Below are positions 54,401 through 64,000 of a DNA stretch of 64,000 bases, one piece after another. How positions within the stretch are numbered: position 1 is the first letter of the stretch; each line of letters opens with the position of its first letter. Made by a program: the position numbers and the translations under genes. Below the pieces are notes generated by a model. The model saw only the letters and a program-made list of their open reading frames with translations. It did not search any database and was not told the origin of the DNA. The stretch is from Rhyacichthys aspro (Eukaryota > Chordata > Actinopteri > Gobiiformes > Rhyacichthyidae), in contig CM072154.1 in assembly GCA_036850595.1 (NCBI GenBank), forward strand, positions 8,377,330-8,441,329, written 5' to 3'.

Positions 54401-56921
54401 TACGCAGGTACTACGAGAGTTTAACCCTATTTAATGGGATAAACAAAACATAAAAATATAAAATAAACCCCTGTAGGCTACAGGGTTTTAAAAAGTCTGT
54501 CGTGATTATTGTGAAAGATTATCAAATACCACCAACAGAGGCGTTTCTAGGAACTGTGGGGCCCCTCAAGCAGGAGGCACTTTAACATTACACACTCATG
54601 ATTGACTGTTTTCTTTAAAGTATTTGAATGAGTCTAAATGTTGATTATATGTGCAGACTGACACATAAGAAATATAAATACGAAAAATATGTATTTTTAA
54701 AAATATATTCATTATTAACCTATGCAACCTTAAAATAAAAAGACACAGACATGTTTTTGGTTAAAATAACATTTTGCGACATTTAAGGGATTAGGATGAG
54801 CTCAATTTCACATTTGAATATGCAATAAAACATTGGATGGTGATGCAAAAATATATTGTAAAAACATAAAACAAAATAATTAAAAAAATGTTCTGGTGCA
54901 ACACACCTGCTTGTCTTTTGCTCAATCTGCCCTGCACCCAGTAATTATTAAATGTGGCACATTCTTTTGTGTTTTTGTGTCTTCCTCAAACAGTATGCAC
55001 AAACCTAAAACAAACTTTAAAACTGAATTTAATTTAAAGAACCTGAAACTCAACAAAGGTCAAAGCCTGCGGAGGAAGAGCAGGTGCAGAGATGGTCCGA
55101 TCTATATATAGCTCTTATAATCTCTGCAGATTACTCATTTTTTGCTACCTCACGCTACAAACAACAACCAATCAACACTCTGCTATTGCATTACTCATCC
55201 ACTTGATTGTAGATTATGTTTTGACAATTAGACTATGTTTATCTTAAGCCTTATGCTCCTGTAGACTCATGGTTTTTCTGAAGAGTTGTAGTCAAACAGA
55301 CAAAAGGTCACTGTGTGGTAAGAGGATCCTTGAGGGTTGACCTTTACATTATGTCATGACAAAGTTTACAATAGTAAGTCTAACCTAAGGATGTAATACA
55401 CATGCACTAGACAGAACACAAGCTTTATTTATCCTTTAAACATAACTCATTTATATATAATGAAAGATCTTATATTTTCTCTTGATATATGCCCAGTGCC
55501 TATAAACCTAGTTACACTTTGGGAACCAAATAATAAACCAAAAGGTAAACTGTATGTTATAATAAAACAAATTATTTTCTGAATTGATTTTCCAGGTTAA
55601 TTGTGAGGTGTGTTGTTTTTGGCAGCATCTAGTGGTGAAATTACAGATTGCAGTTCCACTTCACGGTTTCCTTGCTGGTTGATCCTTGACATTTACATAA
55701 GATAGCCTATGCCTCCATGATTTTTAACATTTTTTTTTCCCTTTTCCTTCAGCAGTGCTATAAAGCTCTGAAGCTGTGTTTATTTGATACAAGATAAACG
55801 CAATACTGTTATTTTGAGGTAACTAATTATTGAAAACATACATTGTTGACTGATGCCTTCCACTCTGTTTAACTGTATGCTTCACAATGCATCTTAAAGG
55901 CTTTTATTTTGCTGTTTTCCAAACTTTCCACAAAACCATCGAAATGCCTGAACAGCGTTGCAAGTCAAAAACATCACATCATTTTATTACATATTTCAAA
56001 TGTGTCTCCCGTAGACTGTCTACAGACTTTTAAAGCCACTAGTGCAGAAAACAGCAATAGCAGATGTTCGCCACTAGAGTGTGACATTGCATTATGATGG
56101 TCCTTGAAGGCAGCCATAAGATAATTTACCACAAAAGAATTAACAAAACACAGACAACACATGCTCATTTTAAAAAGGCTAAACAATTGAAAGCAGCCCA
56201 ACTCTAAGAATGTCAAGTAACTGCTTAAAAGGGTCATAATTTCATCAATCTACATTAATATGAGTTTACATAACAGTGCTTTCTTGATGCCTGCATGTCC
56301 ACATTTTTATTCTGACATACATTTAGAGTTTAGTCAGTGATAATATTATACAGAAGCTAAAATTCTACAACTAGCTTTTTCTCTTTCCCCTACTTCCACA
56401 AATCTGGCTCCAGCCAATTACATGCGAGGTCACAATTGGGTCATGACTAATTCATTTTGACATGAAGGGCGGAGCAAGTCAAACCAAGTGGGCGGAGCCA
56501 CATTTTGGCAACGTGCTTTGACTCCTATCCATGTGATGCATCTGTTTGTCCATCTTGACTGAGCTGGTCCTCCTCCACTGTGTCCACTCCTTCTGCAGAT
56601 TGTGCGTCACTTCTAGTCTGAGCAAGCAGTCCTTTTTTTCTCAGTGAGCTCATATTGACAGAATGGCACCTTGTAAAAAAAAACAAACAACAACCATATC
56701 CTGAGAAGTCTGGCTGATAAAGCAAAAGAAAAAAGGCGAAAGAGTAGACACACAGGCCTACAGAACAGAACAGGGAGTCTGTATCGAATATTGATTGTTT
56801 TGATCAGGCACATAGAGGCAGAATGAAGTCTCCTGCTTATCTTGAGTTTGAAAGCAGCACTATTGTGTTGGCTCATAAGCTGCGTGGATGTGCAACAGTT
56901 AACTTTTGTGATTTGTAGAGA
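54400..56921. other. Intergenic DNA before the TRIM genes
   Basis: AT-rich DNA with no recognisable gene. Two GC-box-like motifs (gggcgga) at about 56467-56510 lie some 400 bases upstream of the TRIM pseudogene and could be the remains of its promoter. I found no RING-domain remnant here. Confidence 0.4.
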
Positions 56922-58035
56922 TGGAGTGTGACCAGTTCAAACCAGTCAAAGAGGAAGTGTTCATCAGGAAGGAGCTGGAATCCTTTGTGCTTAGTCTCCA
57001 GAGAAAAATCAAAGTGTTGGTGGTGGAAGCCATGTCCAGAGGTGGGAAGTATTTGTATTTCGGAGTAGACGACTTGACGTAAAAGACGTAACTAACAAGA
57101 GAGGGAAAGTCGAGCGTGAAAATAAGAGAAGGCGATTGTTGTATGTTGCAAAATATGTTATTCGTGTAAACTCATATAACATTTAATATTGTTTGGTGAT
57201 TGTGTAGTGAATGATGCAGAATGAAAATAACTGCATAACAAATCGCAACTGCAACACTGGTTCAGTCTTGATTATTCCCTCTGAAACTGAACTTGAAACC
57301 TAAACTGAAACAGCAAACTGACACCAACTTGTAGATCGTTAATTAAGTAGTTACTACAGAGTTCTCACAAAATAATTAATTGAACTTTTCACTTTTTTCA
57401 CACATTTCAGAGAATGTTACTTTTACTTGAGTAATGAAGTTGAATCAGAGTCATTTTTAACTCAGGTATCTGTACTTCTTCTAAAGTACAGAATGTGAAT
57501 ACTTTTGCCACCTCTGGCCATGTCCCAGACAAAAGAAATCACCAAAACAAATGAAAGGTTTTGCGAGCTCAGAAGCCAGATTGGTGCATTGCGTACATTT
57601 CTGAGAAAGAGACAAAGGTGTTTCCATAATAAACTGAATTACAAAGAAGAAATCATGGGACTGACTGCTGTTTTAAGGTATTGAAATGGCCATAACAAAA
57701 AATGCACAGCTAAAATGTAAGTTGGAATCAACGTTGCAATCAAATCAAATTACAGTGTAAGGTTTTTGAAGCAACAAAGATCCCAAAGAATATTTTAAAG
57801 CCTAGAGTTAGCAGCTTCCAAATAGAAATAAGTGATCTTTCTCTAGGTCCATTTGAAAGCCATCTTCAGTTTTGTTGTTTGGAATGAGATGCTTCAGCTT
57901 ATCAAACCACAAGAGGATCATCAAACCAGTCTTACAGTGTGTCAAAATAATCAGAGTAGGCTTGTGTTTACTTCCTGCACTAACTCTGAGTTGGATATCT
58001 GTCCACAGTTAAATGGCAGCTTTGGGCCAAGATAG
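56922..58035 (+). pseudogene. Decayed TRIM gene split by a MITE
   Basis: Three pieces align in order with the intact TRIM gene downstream. The first (56922-57036) matches the end of the B-box and start of the coiled coil (QFKPVKEE, then a LESFVLSLQRK segment). The second (57517-57680) continues the coiled coil (SQTKEITKTNERF, TFLRKRQ) and reaches a stop (TGA). The third (57846-58035) matches the region just before the PRY domain (GPFESHLQF, then a frame change into NEMLQLIKP) and ends in a stop. The RING domain, the front of the B-box and the whole SPRY domain are missing. A 480-bp hAT-like MITE interrupts the coiled-coil region. It cannot encode a TRIM protein. It is most likely an old tandem duplicate of its neighbour. 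Confidence 0.85.
57037..57516. mobile_element. hAT-like MITE inside the TRIM pseudogene
   Basis: The element starts cagaggtggg and ends ccacctctg, with inverted termini that extend inward (aagta...tac near each end). An exact 8-bp target duplication, gccatgtc, flanks it at 57029-57036 and 57517-57524. Removing the element and one duplicate restores continuous TRIM-like similarity. There is no transposase frame. The perfect duplication suggests insertion more recent than the pseudogene's other damage. Confidence 0.88.
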
Positions 58036-58678
58036 TGTGATAATGTGATGGGATTTTGCTCAATATGGTGGTTAAGAAATGAGTTTGATAGCACTTTCCA
58101 AAACATTGTACTGATTTCCCCTGGGCTCCGTGTTATATGGTGTTATAATTATGATTTAAGTTGTGGCCATTCAGTGCAAAAGAGAAGCAATTTGGTGAAT
58201 TTTGCATAGAAACTTTTCAACTTTGACATATTCCATTAGTTTTATTTAAAAAGAGTGACATTTGATTTCACATTATGTTCAAATGGTGTACAGTATAAGT
58301 GTTTGTGGACCTGAAGTGCAAATGGAATATAATAATCATAATCGCAATGACACAGAAAATTTGGTATTTTCAGATTTAGAAGTTTAGAAGTTCCATTTTT
58401 TTACGTTTAATTTTTCCACTGGTGCAACACTTAAGTTTGTGCACGTCATTGTCTGATATAGAGCCTATCCTGTTCATTTATTGCTCATTAGAAGTACACA
58501 TTTTTATTGCAACTTTTCATTGGTTTTAGTGATACACCATGTTCATATAATTCATAAAAGGTGCCGTTATCCTGTCACGTGACAAGAAGAGCGTAATCTC
58601 TGACGAAGCGAAAGTTAACAGCTCGAAAGTGCGCAGTCAGAGCAGCAGAAGAAGAAGAAGAAGGAGAAGGCAGCAGCC

Positions 58679-60972
58679 ATGGCCTCCGCCTCTTACGCTG
58701 CAGACCTGACTTGTTCCGTTTGTCTGGCCGTCTTCACAGACCCGGTCACTCTTCTTTGCGGCCACTCTTTTTGTAGGAAGTGCATCACGGACAATCCTAT
58801 TACGCACTGTCCGCAGTGTCGCACACTTTTACCCTCCGCTGATGAAGTCAAGCGTCTGCCCACCAGCCACATCCTGAAAAGTCTCGCTGAAAAGGCCAAA
58901 GAGGTGGGGCAGCAAGGGCCAGCACAGGTAAGAGCTGCTTTGAGGAGCTCGGGTACATAGGCCCAGGTGTGGTCAGTTTAACATTACCTTGGGAAACGTA
59001 GACTTGTTTTAGAGTGGAAGGCTTAGGAAGTTTAGTTTATGATCTCGTGCGTCATGGGAGTGACTTCTGCAGTGGCGGAGCTAGACTTTTAAAAAAGAGT
59101 TGGCAAGTGATTATTTGGGGGGTCCATATACAAAACGTTCAATTAAGACAAAAATAATAGTTGTGTCTCACCCTCATCTTTTTCTAAAACTGAATTATAT
59201 ACTGTATATAACCATAGCATATATTACTTAGCCTAAAAGTCATCACACAATCTGAATTAGGCAGCTTACTGTCTCTGCTCTGACCTGCTGGGGACACATT
59301 TGGTTCTTGTGTTTGTTCATCTTCTTGACTTCCCTGTCCATCTCATAAAGTGTACTAACAATCAATCAAATTCTAACGCTACATTTATAGTAGCACAAAA
59401 GAAGGTAAAGCAGACTCTCCGGTCTTTTTAGCGTCACGTATGTTTTTTGCTCCAAATGTTAATATATCCAACAAATTTAAATTCAGGACATAGTAACCTG
59501 TAAGAAATGCATGTAGCAACCAACAGGCCTAAACCAAGAAGTTATGAAAGAGATCTAGACATTCATGCTTCCGTTTTTGTTATGGCCAAAATGAATTGAT
59601 AATTTGTACAGTTACTTATTTATAGAAGTATACGAGATGGTTATATTTGATAACCAAATGTCTACTGTCAATGAAGAAAGGCTACTTAACTTTATTAAAA
59701 AGAAACATTTTTTTTCTAAATGGGAATATGACTATTTAATGGGTGTTGTTTGTCTCCCGTTTGTGTTTCTAGGAGGCCCAGTGGTTGTGCCCAGAGCACG
59801 ACGAGAAGCTGAAACTGTTCTGCATCACAGATCAGCAGTTAGCTTGTATTATCTGCAGAGACGGAGAGATGCATGACGGACACAAGTTCAAACCAATCAA
59901 AGAAGCTGCTGCATCTTACAGGAAGAACCTAGACCTCGGCCTGGTGGACCTTCTTGGTCAAATTGATGTGATAGAGAACCTTTCCCAAACACAAGGGCAA
60001 GAGATAAACAAAACCAAAGAGAGGTGTGGGCAGTCGATGCTGCAGGTTCACAGACAGTTCGAGGAGATGCACCAGTTCCTGAGAAAAAGAGAGGATGAGA
60101 TCAAGAATGAGTTGAAAAACAAAGAGGAGGATGCTGTTCAGAATATGAACAAAAATTCAAATGCAATGAATCGTGTTCTGATTGAGTGTAGAGAGCTTAG
60201 GGAGAATTGGGCAGAGCTCTTAAAAATCACTGACTCTGAACTATTCTTAAAAAGCTTGACTGAGGCTAATAGCTCCATGAGTTTTGAAGACATATTCAGG
60301 TCTAGATCAAGTGAGCTCTTTGTGGTCCAGAGCCCAGTTTTCCAGGGCCCTTATCAAAGCCACCTGCAGTTCTTCATGTGGAAGGAGATGCTGCAGGTGG
60401 TACAGCCCCGAGCTGAGCTGCTTACTATTGGAAATGACAATGACAAAATAACTGTGTCAGGTGACAGGCGGAGTTTACACTGTGCTTCAGGATGCTCTCA
60501 GTCTTTTTCACAACAAAATTTATTTGGCAATGCTAGCTTCAAAAACAAACCTTTATTCAGTGTAAAACAACCATATGGTCAGGCAGCATTTAATTTGTAT
60601 GCTAATAATGCAGTCGCACAAAATGTATTCAGCACCAATGAGTTTTCAACAGGTCAGCATTACTGGGAGATAGAGGTTGGACACAGGGACGATTGGTGTT
60701 TGGGGATCAAAGATTGTTTCTTGAAATATGATAACCAGACATATTCTGCCTGTGAGGGTCAAAAAACCACAGGGCTGACCGTTAACAGCAAACCTCGAAA
60801 GATTGGGATTTATCTGGACTGCTCCTCTAAAGGGCTCTCCTTTTATGACGCTGATAACATGAGCCGCATTCACACTGTGCACTCCACCAACATGTCACTG
60901 CCAGTGTCTGCGTATTTCAGCGTCCGATACAAAGAGCCAGATCCTAATCCCATGACAGTCTGCTGGTATTGA
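58679..60972 (+). CDS. TRIM family E3 ubiquitin ligase (RING, B-box 2, coiled coil, PRY/SPRY)
   Basis: Two coding exons, 58679-58927 and 59773-60972, join in phase 0 (CAG|GTAAGA to CTAG|GAG) to give 482 residues. The RING finger is complete: C12, C15, C27, H29, C32, C35, C44, C47. A B-box 2 follows with C89, H92, C100, C108, C111, H117, H120. A Glu/Lys-rich coiled coil covers roughly 125-240. The C-terminal half is a PRY/SPRY domain with the landmarks HYWEIEVG and WCLGI and a LDCSSKGLSFYD core. This order defines class IV TRIM proteins, which act as RING ubiquitin ligases and in vertebrates often serve innate immunity; the SPRY domain binds the target. Fish have large lineage-specific expansions of such genes, so I give no symbol. 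The ATG follows a GAA-rich 5' UTR. Everything after the RING is in one exon, unlike many multi-exon TRIM genes. Confidence 0.92.
58928..59772 (+). other. Single intron of the TRIM gene
   Basis: An 845-bp GT-AG intron between the RING exon and the B-box to SPRY exon. A phrase at about 59072-59120 (agtggcggagctagactttt, then a G-run) resembles one end of a common fish repeat, but the other end was not found. Confidence 0.8.
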
Positions 60973-61662
60973 GCTGTTGTGGCTCTAGCTGCGGTGAATC
61001 TTTTAAAAATATTGTTATATTCGTTTCTTTGAGTGTTTACAGGAAGGGCACAACAAAAGTGTGGGTTTTATTATCAGATGCAGGTTTTTTATATATATAT
61101 GCAGGGTTGTGAGTGAAGGGACAACATTAAGCCTTGTTTTCACTAAGATGAACAGCACAGTTCGGGTTAGTACAGCACTATTTGGTACAAGAAACTCTGG
61201 AAGAGGTTACCCCTGACCCCTTCTGACCCAACCTGCACAGTACCACTCTTGTGGAAAAGAGACTTTAAAGATAGTTTTTGTTCAACAAAGACAATAATGT
61301 AAGGGGTCTAACATTAGAAGATGATATAGTTTACATACAGGGTGACTTGCTCAGGAGAATTTTTAAAATATTTGAGGGTGATGGGAATGACACCTTATAC
61401 CTATAATCAAAGTGGGAAAAAAAAGCAACATAGATTGTTATTGTGTTTATCAATAAGACATGTACAAAATTCCACTCTTAAAGAATTTAGTCATAATTTT
61501 ATTTAGGTTTTTTTTTTTAACTGTGTGAGTGTGTGTAACTGTTTCATTTCTGCCCTTGTCCACTAAAGGGCAGTGTTGTCCAGACTTTGCCAAACTGTAA
61601 AAAGTATTCCAAGAAGCTGGTGTTCTGTAGATTGTGTGTTGACTTATGATGTTTTTGTAATC

Positions 61663-61668
61663 AATAAA
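61663..61668 (+). terminator. Polyadenylation signal of the TRIM gene
   Basis: AATAAA about 690 bases after the TRIM stop codon at 60972, followed within 30 bases by a GT-rich stretch (ccttgtccatgtg). This gives a plausible 3' UTR. A second AATAAA occurs near 61783. Confidence 0.5.
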
Positions 61669-61699
61669 TCTCCTTGTCCATGTGACAGTTCACTCACGC

Positions 61700-63327
61700 A
61701 GTAGATGACACAAGCAACTGCTTAAGTAATGGTCATACCTTTGAGAGAGAAAAAAAAAGTCCTTATCTTGGTGAATGAAAGACAATAAAAATATATTTTC
61801 TGAGATGTTTGTCAGTCCCATGTCTGTCCCATGGCTATACACTAACTATTTACAATGATGGAAAAGTATTGAAGAAGAGACATTCATCACGTTCATCTTG
61901 AATGCATGTAATTGATTAAACTATTAAGAAAAAGGAAAGGAAACTTGAGTGACACAGAGTCTACTTCCTGTTTGGGAATTATGTTTTTTCAGAAATGTCT
62001 TTGCCCCGTCTACACAGAGGCATGTTTCTGGTTGTTCACATTTGATTTGATGTTCACATTTTTTGCCCTCTTTTTTGCCCTCTAGACATGCACACAGCAC
62101 AACATACATGACAATACCCACTTATCGAACAAATTATGGATTCTAGCCTTCAGTTTTGATTACTTTGTGTTGTGCAAAAATAATTAAACCTCTAGTCTGT
62201 GCTTACATTGTAACTGTGATCTGTTACTCCTGAGATTAAACACTGGTCTGTTGTAAAAGCAGTAAAATGTATTAGTTGTATTAATAAAGACAGTAGTAGT
62301 AGTCATTCAATAGTTGGAACACTATTAAACAGTAGAAGTGGTGCTAATAGTCATAGTAGTAAACTGTAGCAGTAGACAGTAGTGGAAGTAATAGTAAAAA
62401 GTGGCTGGGTGAGTAGCCATAGGCTGCATCTAATTTCTCAAAACATGCACACTCGATTCCTCCACTCCTCTCCTCGTGTCCTAGTCCCGCCCACAGAGGA
62501 GACACCAGAGAGGAGAGAGGAGACAAGAAGGAGGAGAGAGGAGTTAAGCAAGATGGACGTCCTCTCTTCAGTGTCACCCTCAGAGACGTCTGTTTATGAT
62601 GACATTTACTCAACTGCATCTGCAGCAAGATCTCAGATTAACTTCAGAAGTTTTATTTAGTGAGATCTAAATGTTAGTCAAGAATATTTGTTACATTTTA
62701 AAAATTATATTTATGAATGAGTTTCTTTCTCTTTTATAAAAATATAAGGTTCACAACATCATGATTTATTCTAACATTCACAGATGAACCATTGCATCAA
62801 AGAGCAACTTCTCAAGTCTCTGCTGAAGTTCTTCATAAATGAAACATGAGAGATTGTGCGTCTTGTCCAACATTGCATGGTGTGGACAGGGTTTTCTCCT
62901 CCGCCGTGAGTCTGACTTCAGTGTAGGATGCTCTGGTGTATCCTCGCTTATGCCTCCTCTCAGAAGCCTCCTCCATCTCCATCTAAGAGCTTTGGGACAG
63001 AACTGAAGACGGCACATGGAGACTAACGTCTGGTGTGAGCAGGAGTCGTGGCATGTTATGAGAAATGAGACGCAGCCATAGACAGTAGGGGTAGAAGAAT
63101 TAGTTGAAGTGGTAGTAGCAGTAAACAGTGGTAGTTCATAGTAGTAGAAGTAGTTATAGTAACACTACAACACAAAGTAGTAGAAATATACAGTCATGTC
63201 ATAGGATAAGTAGTAGTGAGTTCTTGTGTTATCATGAGTGAATGCTTTATTAGTTTTCCCTGTTAACAATTCTGCGGCTACTTCTACTAATAGCACTAAC
63301 TGGACTTTTTCTTAAGTACAGGTTTTG
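61700..63327. repeat. TAG-rich low-complexity DNA bracketing an unidentified segment
   Basis: Imperfect tagtag/agtagt-rich stretches lie at about 62280-62400 and again at about 63080-63220. Between them is a differently composed segment with a 92-codon plus frame (62382-62660), purine-rich in its middle, and a 79-codon minus frame (63017-62778). I recognise neither. An acceptor-like tract (cctag) precedes part of the plus frame, near 62484. The segment may be an insertion into the repeat or a lone exon of an unknown gene. Confidence 0.4.
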
Positions 63328-63690
63328 ACTAGCCTGGCCGCCTGGACCCATTCCCATTCTCAGCGAAGTGAAGTAGGTCTGGAACCCCTATGATTCAAAC
63401 CAATTTCCAACAGATTCAATCACACTGTACCAATCATAACTCTTTATCTTAAATGGGGTGGGCTTTATGTGCTGCTTGTGTCTCTGATTGGTTGTATGTT
63501 TTTTAAATTGCATTAGTGTCCAGAGGCAGTTTATTTTGTGTATGTTTGCACTTCTGATTTTATGTATCCACTTTAATTTGAAATTGTTTAATCCTTCTTC
63601 TTCTACCCCTAAACCAAACTCAAAACATCAGCCACCAGAATAATTCTTTGTGTACATTTGAAAAAGAATAAGGATGGCTTGTCTGGCTAG
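63328..63690. mobile_element. MITE copy 2 with CTAGCC-type ends
   Basis: The element starts 'actagcctggccgcctgga' and ends 'ggatggcttgtctggctag', whose complement begins ctagccagac. The interior shares 'gcgaagtgaagtaggtctggaa' and 'gtccagaggcagtttatt' with the copy at 40231-40494. No coding frame is present. Confidence 0.65.
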
Positions 63691-64000
63691 ATTTTCACTA
63701 CTCTACCCACTTACCCAGATGGCTTACCCAGAACATTACACTTACTGCAGCAAACATAAACTGAAAATGTCTTTACCACTCTAGTATTGCATTTTAAATA
63801 TAGTCACAAAGAACACACACATTCTTTTGTTCTTATAAGCGTTGCCATAAAGAAAATCATATTTTCTACCAGCAAGTACTGATGACAGACTTAGTCATCA
63901 GATTTTTTTTTTTTTTTTCAAGAAAACTAGAAGAAGCAATGCAGCAATAAAACATACAAGAGCAATAAAGATTAATGGCTTGTTTTGAATGGAGCTGCTA
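63691..64000. other. AT-rich end of window, nothing recognised
   Basis: AT-rich DNA with a T-run at about 63904-63918. No gene or repeat was identified. Confidence 0.5.

Overview
The window is eukaryotic, from a ray-finned fish, most likely a percomorph-type teleost. Genes are split by GT-AG introns, long stretches are non-coding and AT-rich, and there are teleost-style interspersed repeats: a tRNA-derived SINE, a Tc1-like transposon, hAT-type MITEs and a repeat beginning near 'agctgcaagcagcgatgatc'. Nothing bacterial, viral or CRISPR-like was seen. Species cannot be named from the sequence alone.

Layout. 1-1600: 3' side of intron 1 of a neurotensin receptor gene. 1601-2263 (minus): its first coding exon, with a TATA/CCAAT promoter just upstream (2380-2421). 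2.5-31.4 kb: a gene-poor region with repeats and some unique GC-richer blocks that could be regulatory. 31408-36799 and 42488-48275 (both minus): two tandem, complete 11-coding-exon copies of slco4a1, an organic anion transporter. I followed both reading frames across every splice junction; they give 766 and 769 residues with no break. A deleted Tc1-like transposon lies in intron 6 of the proximal copy. 48.3-56.9 kb: mostly non-coding, with one hAT-like MITE and a CpG-richer stretch near 53.4-54.4 kb. 56922-58035 (plus): a decayed TRIM gene split by a 480-bp hAT-like MITE. 58679-60972 (plus): an intact two-exon TRIM gene (RING, B-box 2, coiled coil, PRY/SPRY). 60973-64000: its 3' UTR, TAG-rich low-complexity DNA and another MITE.

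On the minus strand the order slco4a1 to ntsr1 matches the human arrangement SLCO4A1-NTSR1 on 20q13.33, which supports both identifications. The TRIM genes are unrelated lineage-specific neighbours.

The strongest observation is in the slco4a1 pair. About 750 bp around coding exon 1 is identical between copies except for 14 substitutions in two tiny clusters, while other exons have diverged freely. This looks like recent gene conversion with two preserved patches. In the proximal copy these patches create an N-glycosylation sequon and remove an extracellular-loop cysteine; a second extracellular cysteine is lost elsewhere in the same copy. Other notable items are a perfect 29-bp-arm palindrome at 40.4 kb, a spacer-free palindrome at 26.2 kb, and a three-unit tandem repeat split by a 1.3-kb element at 13.2-15.0 kb.
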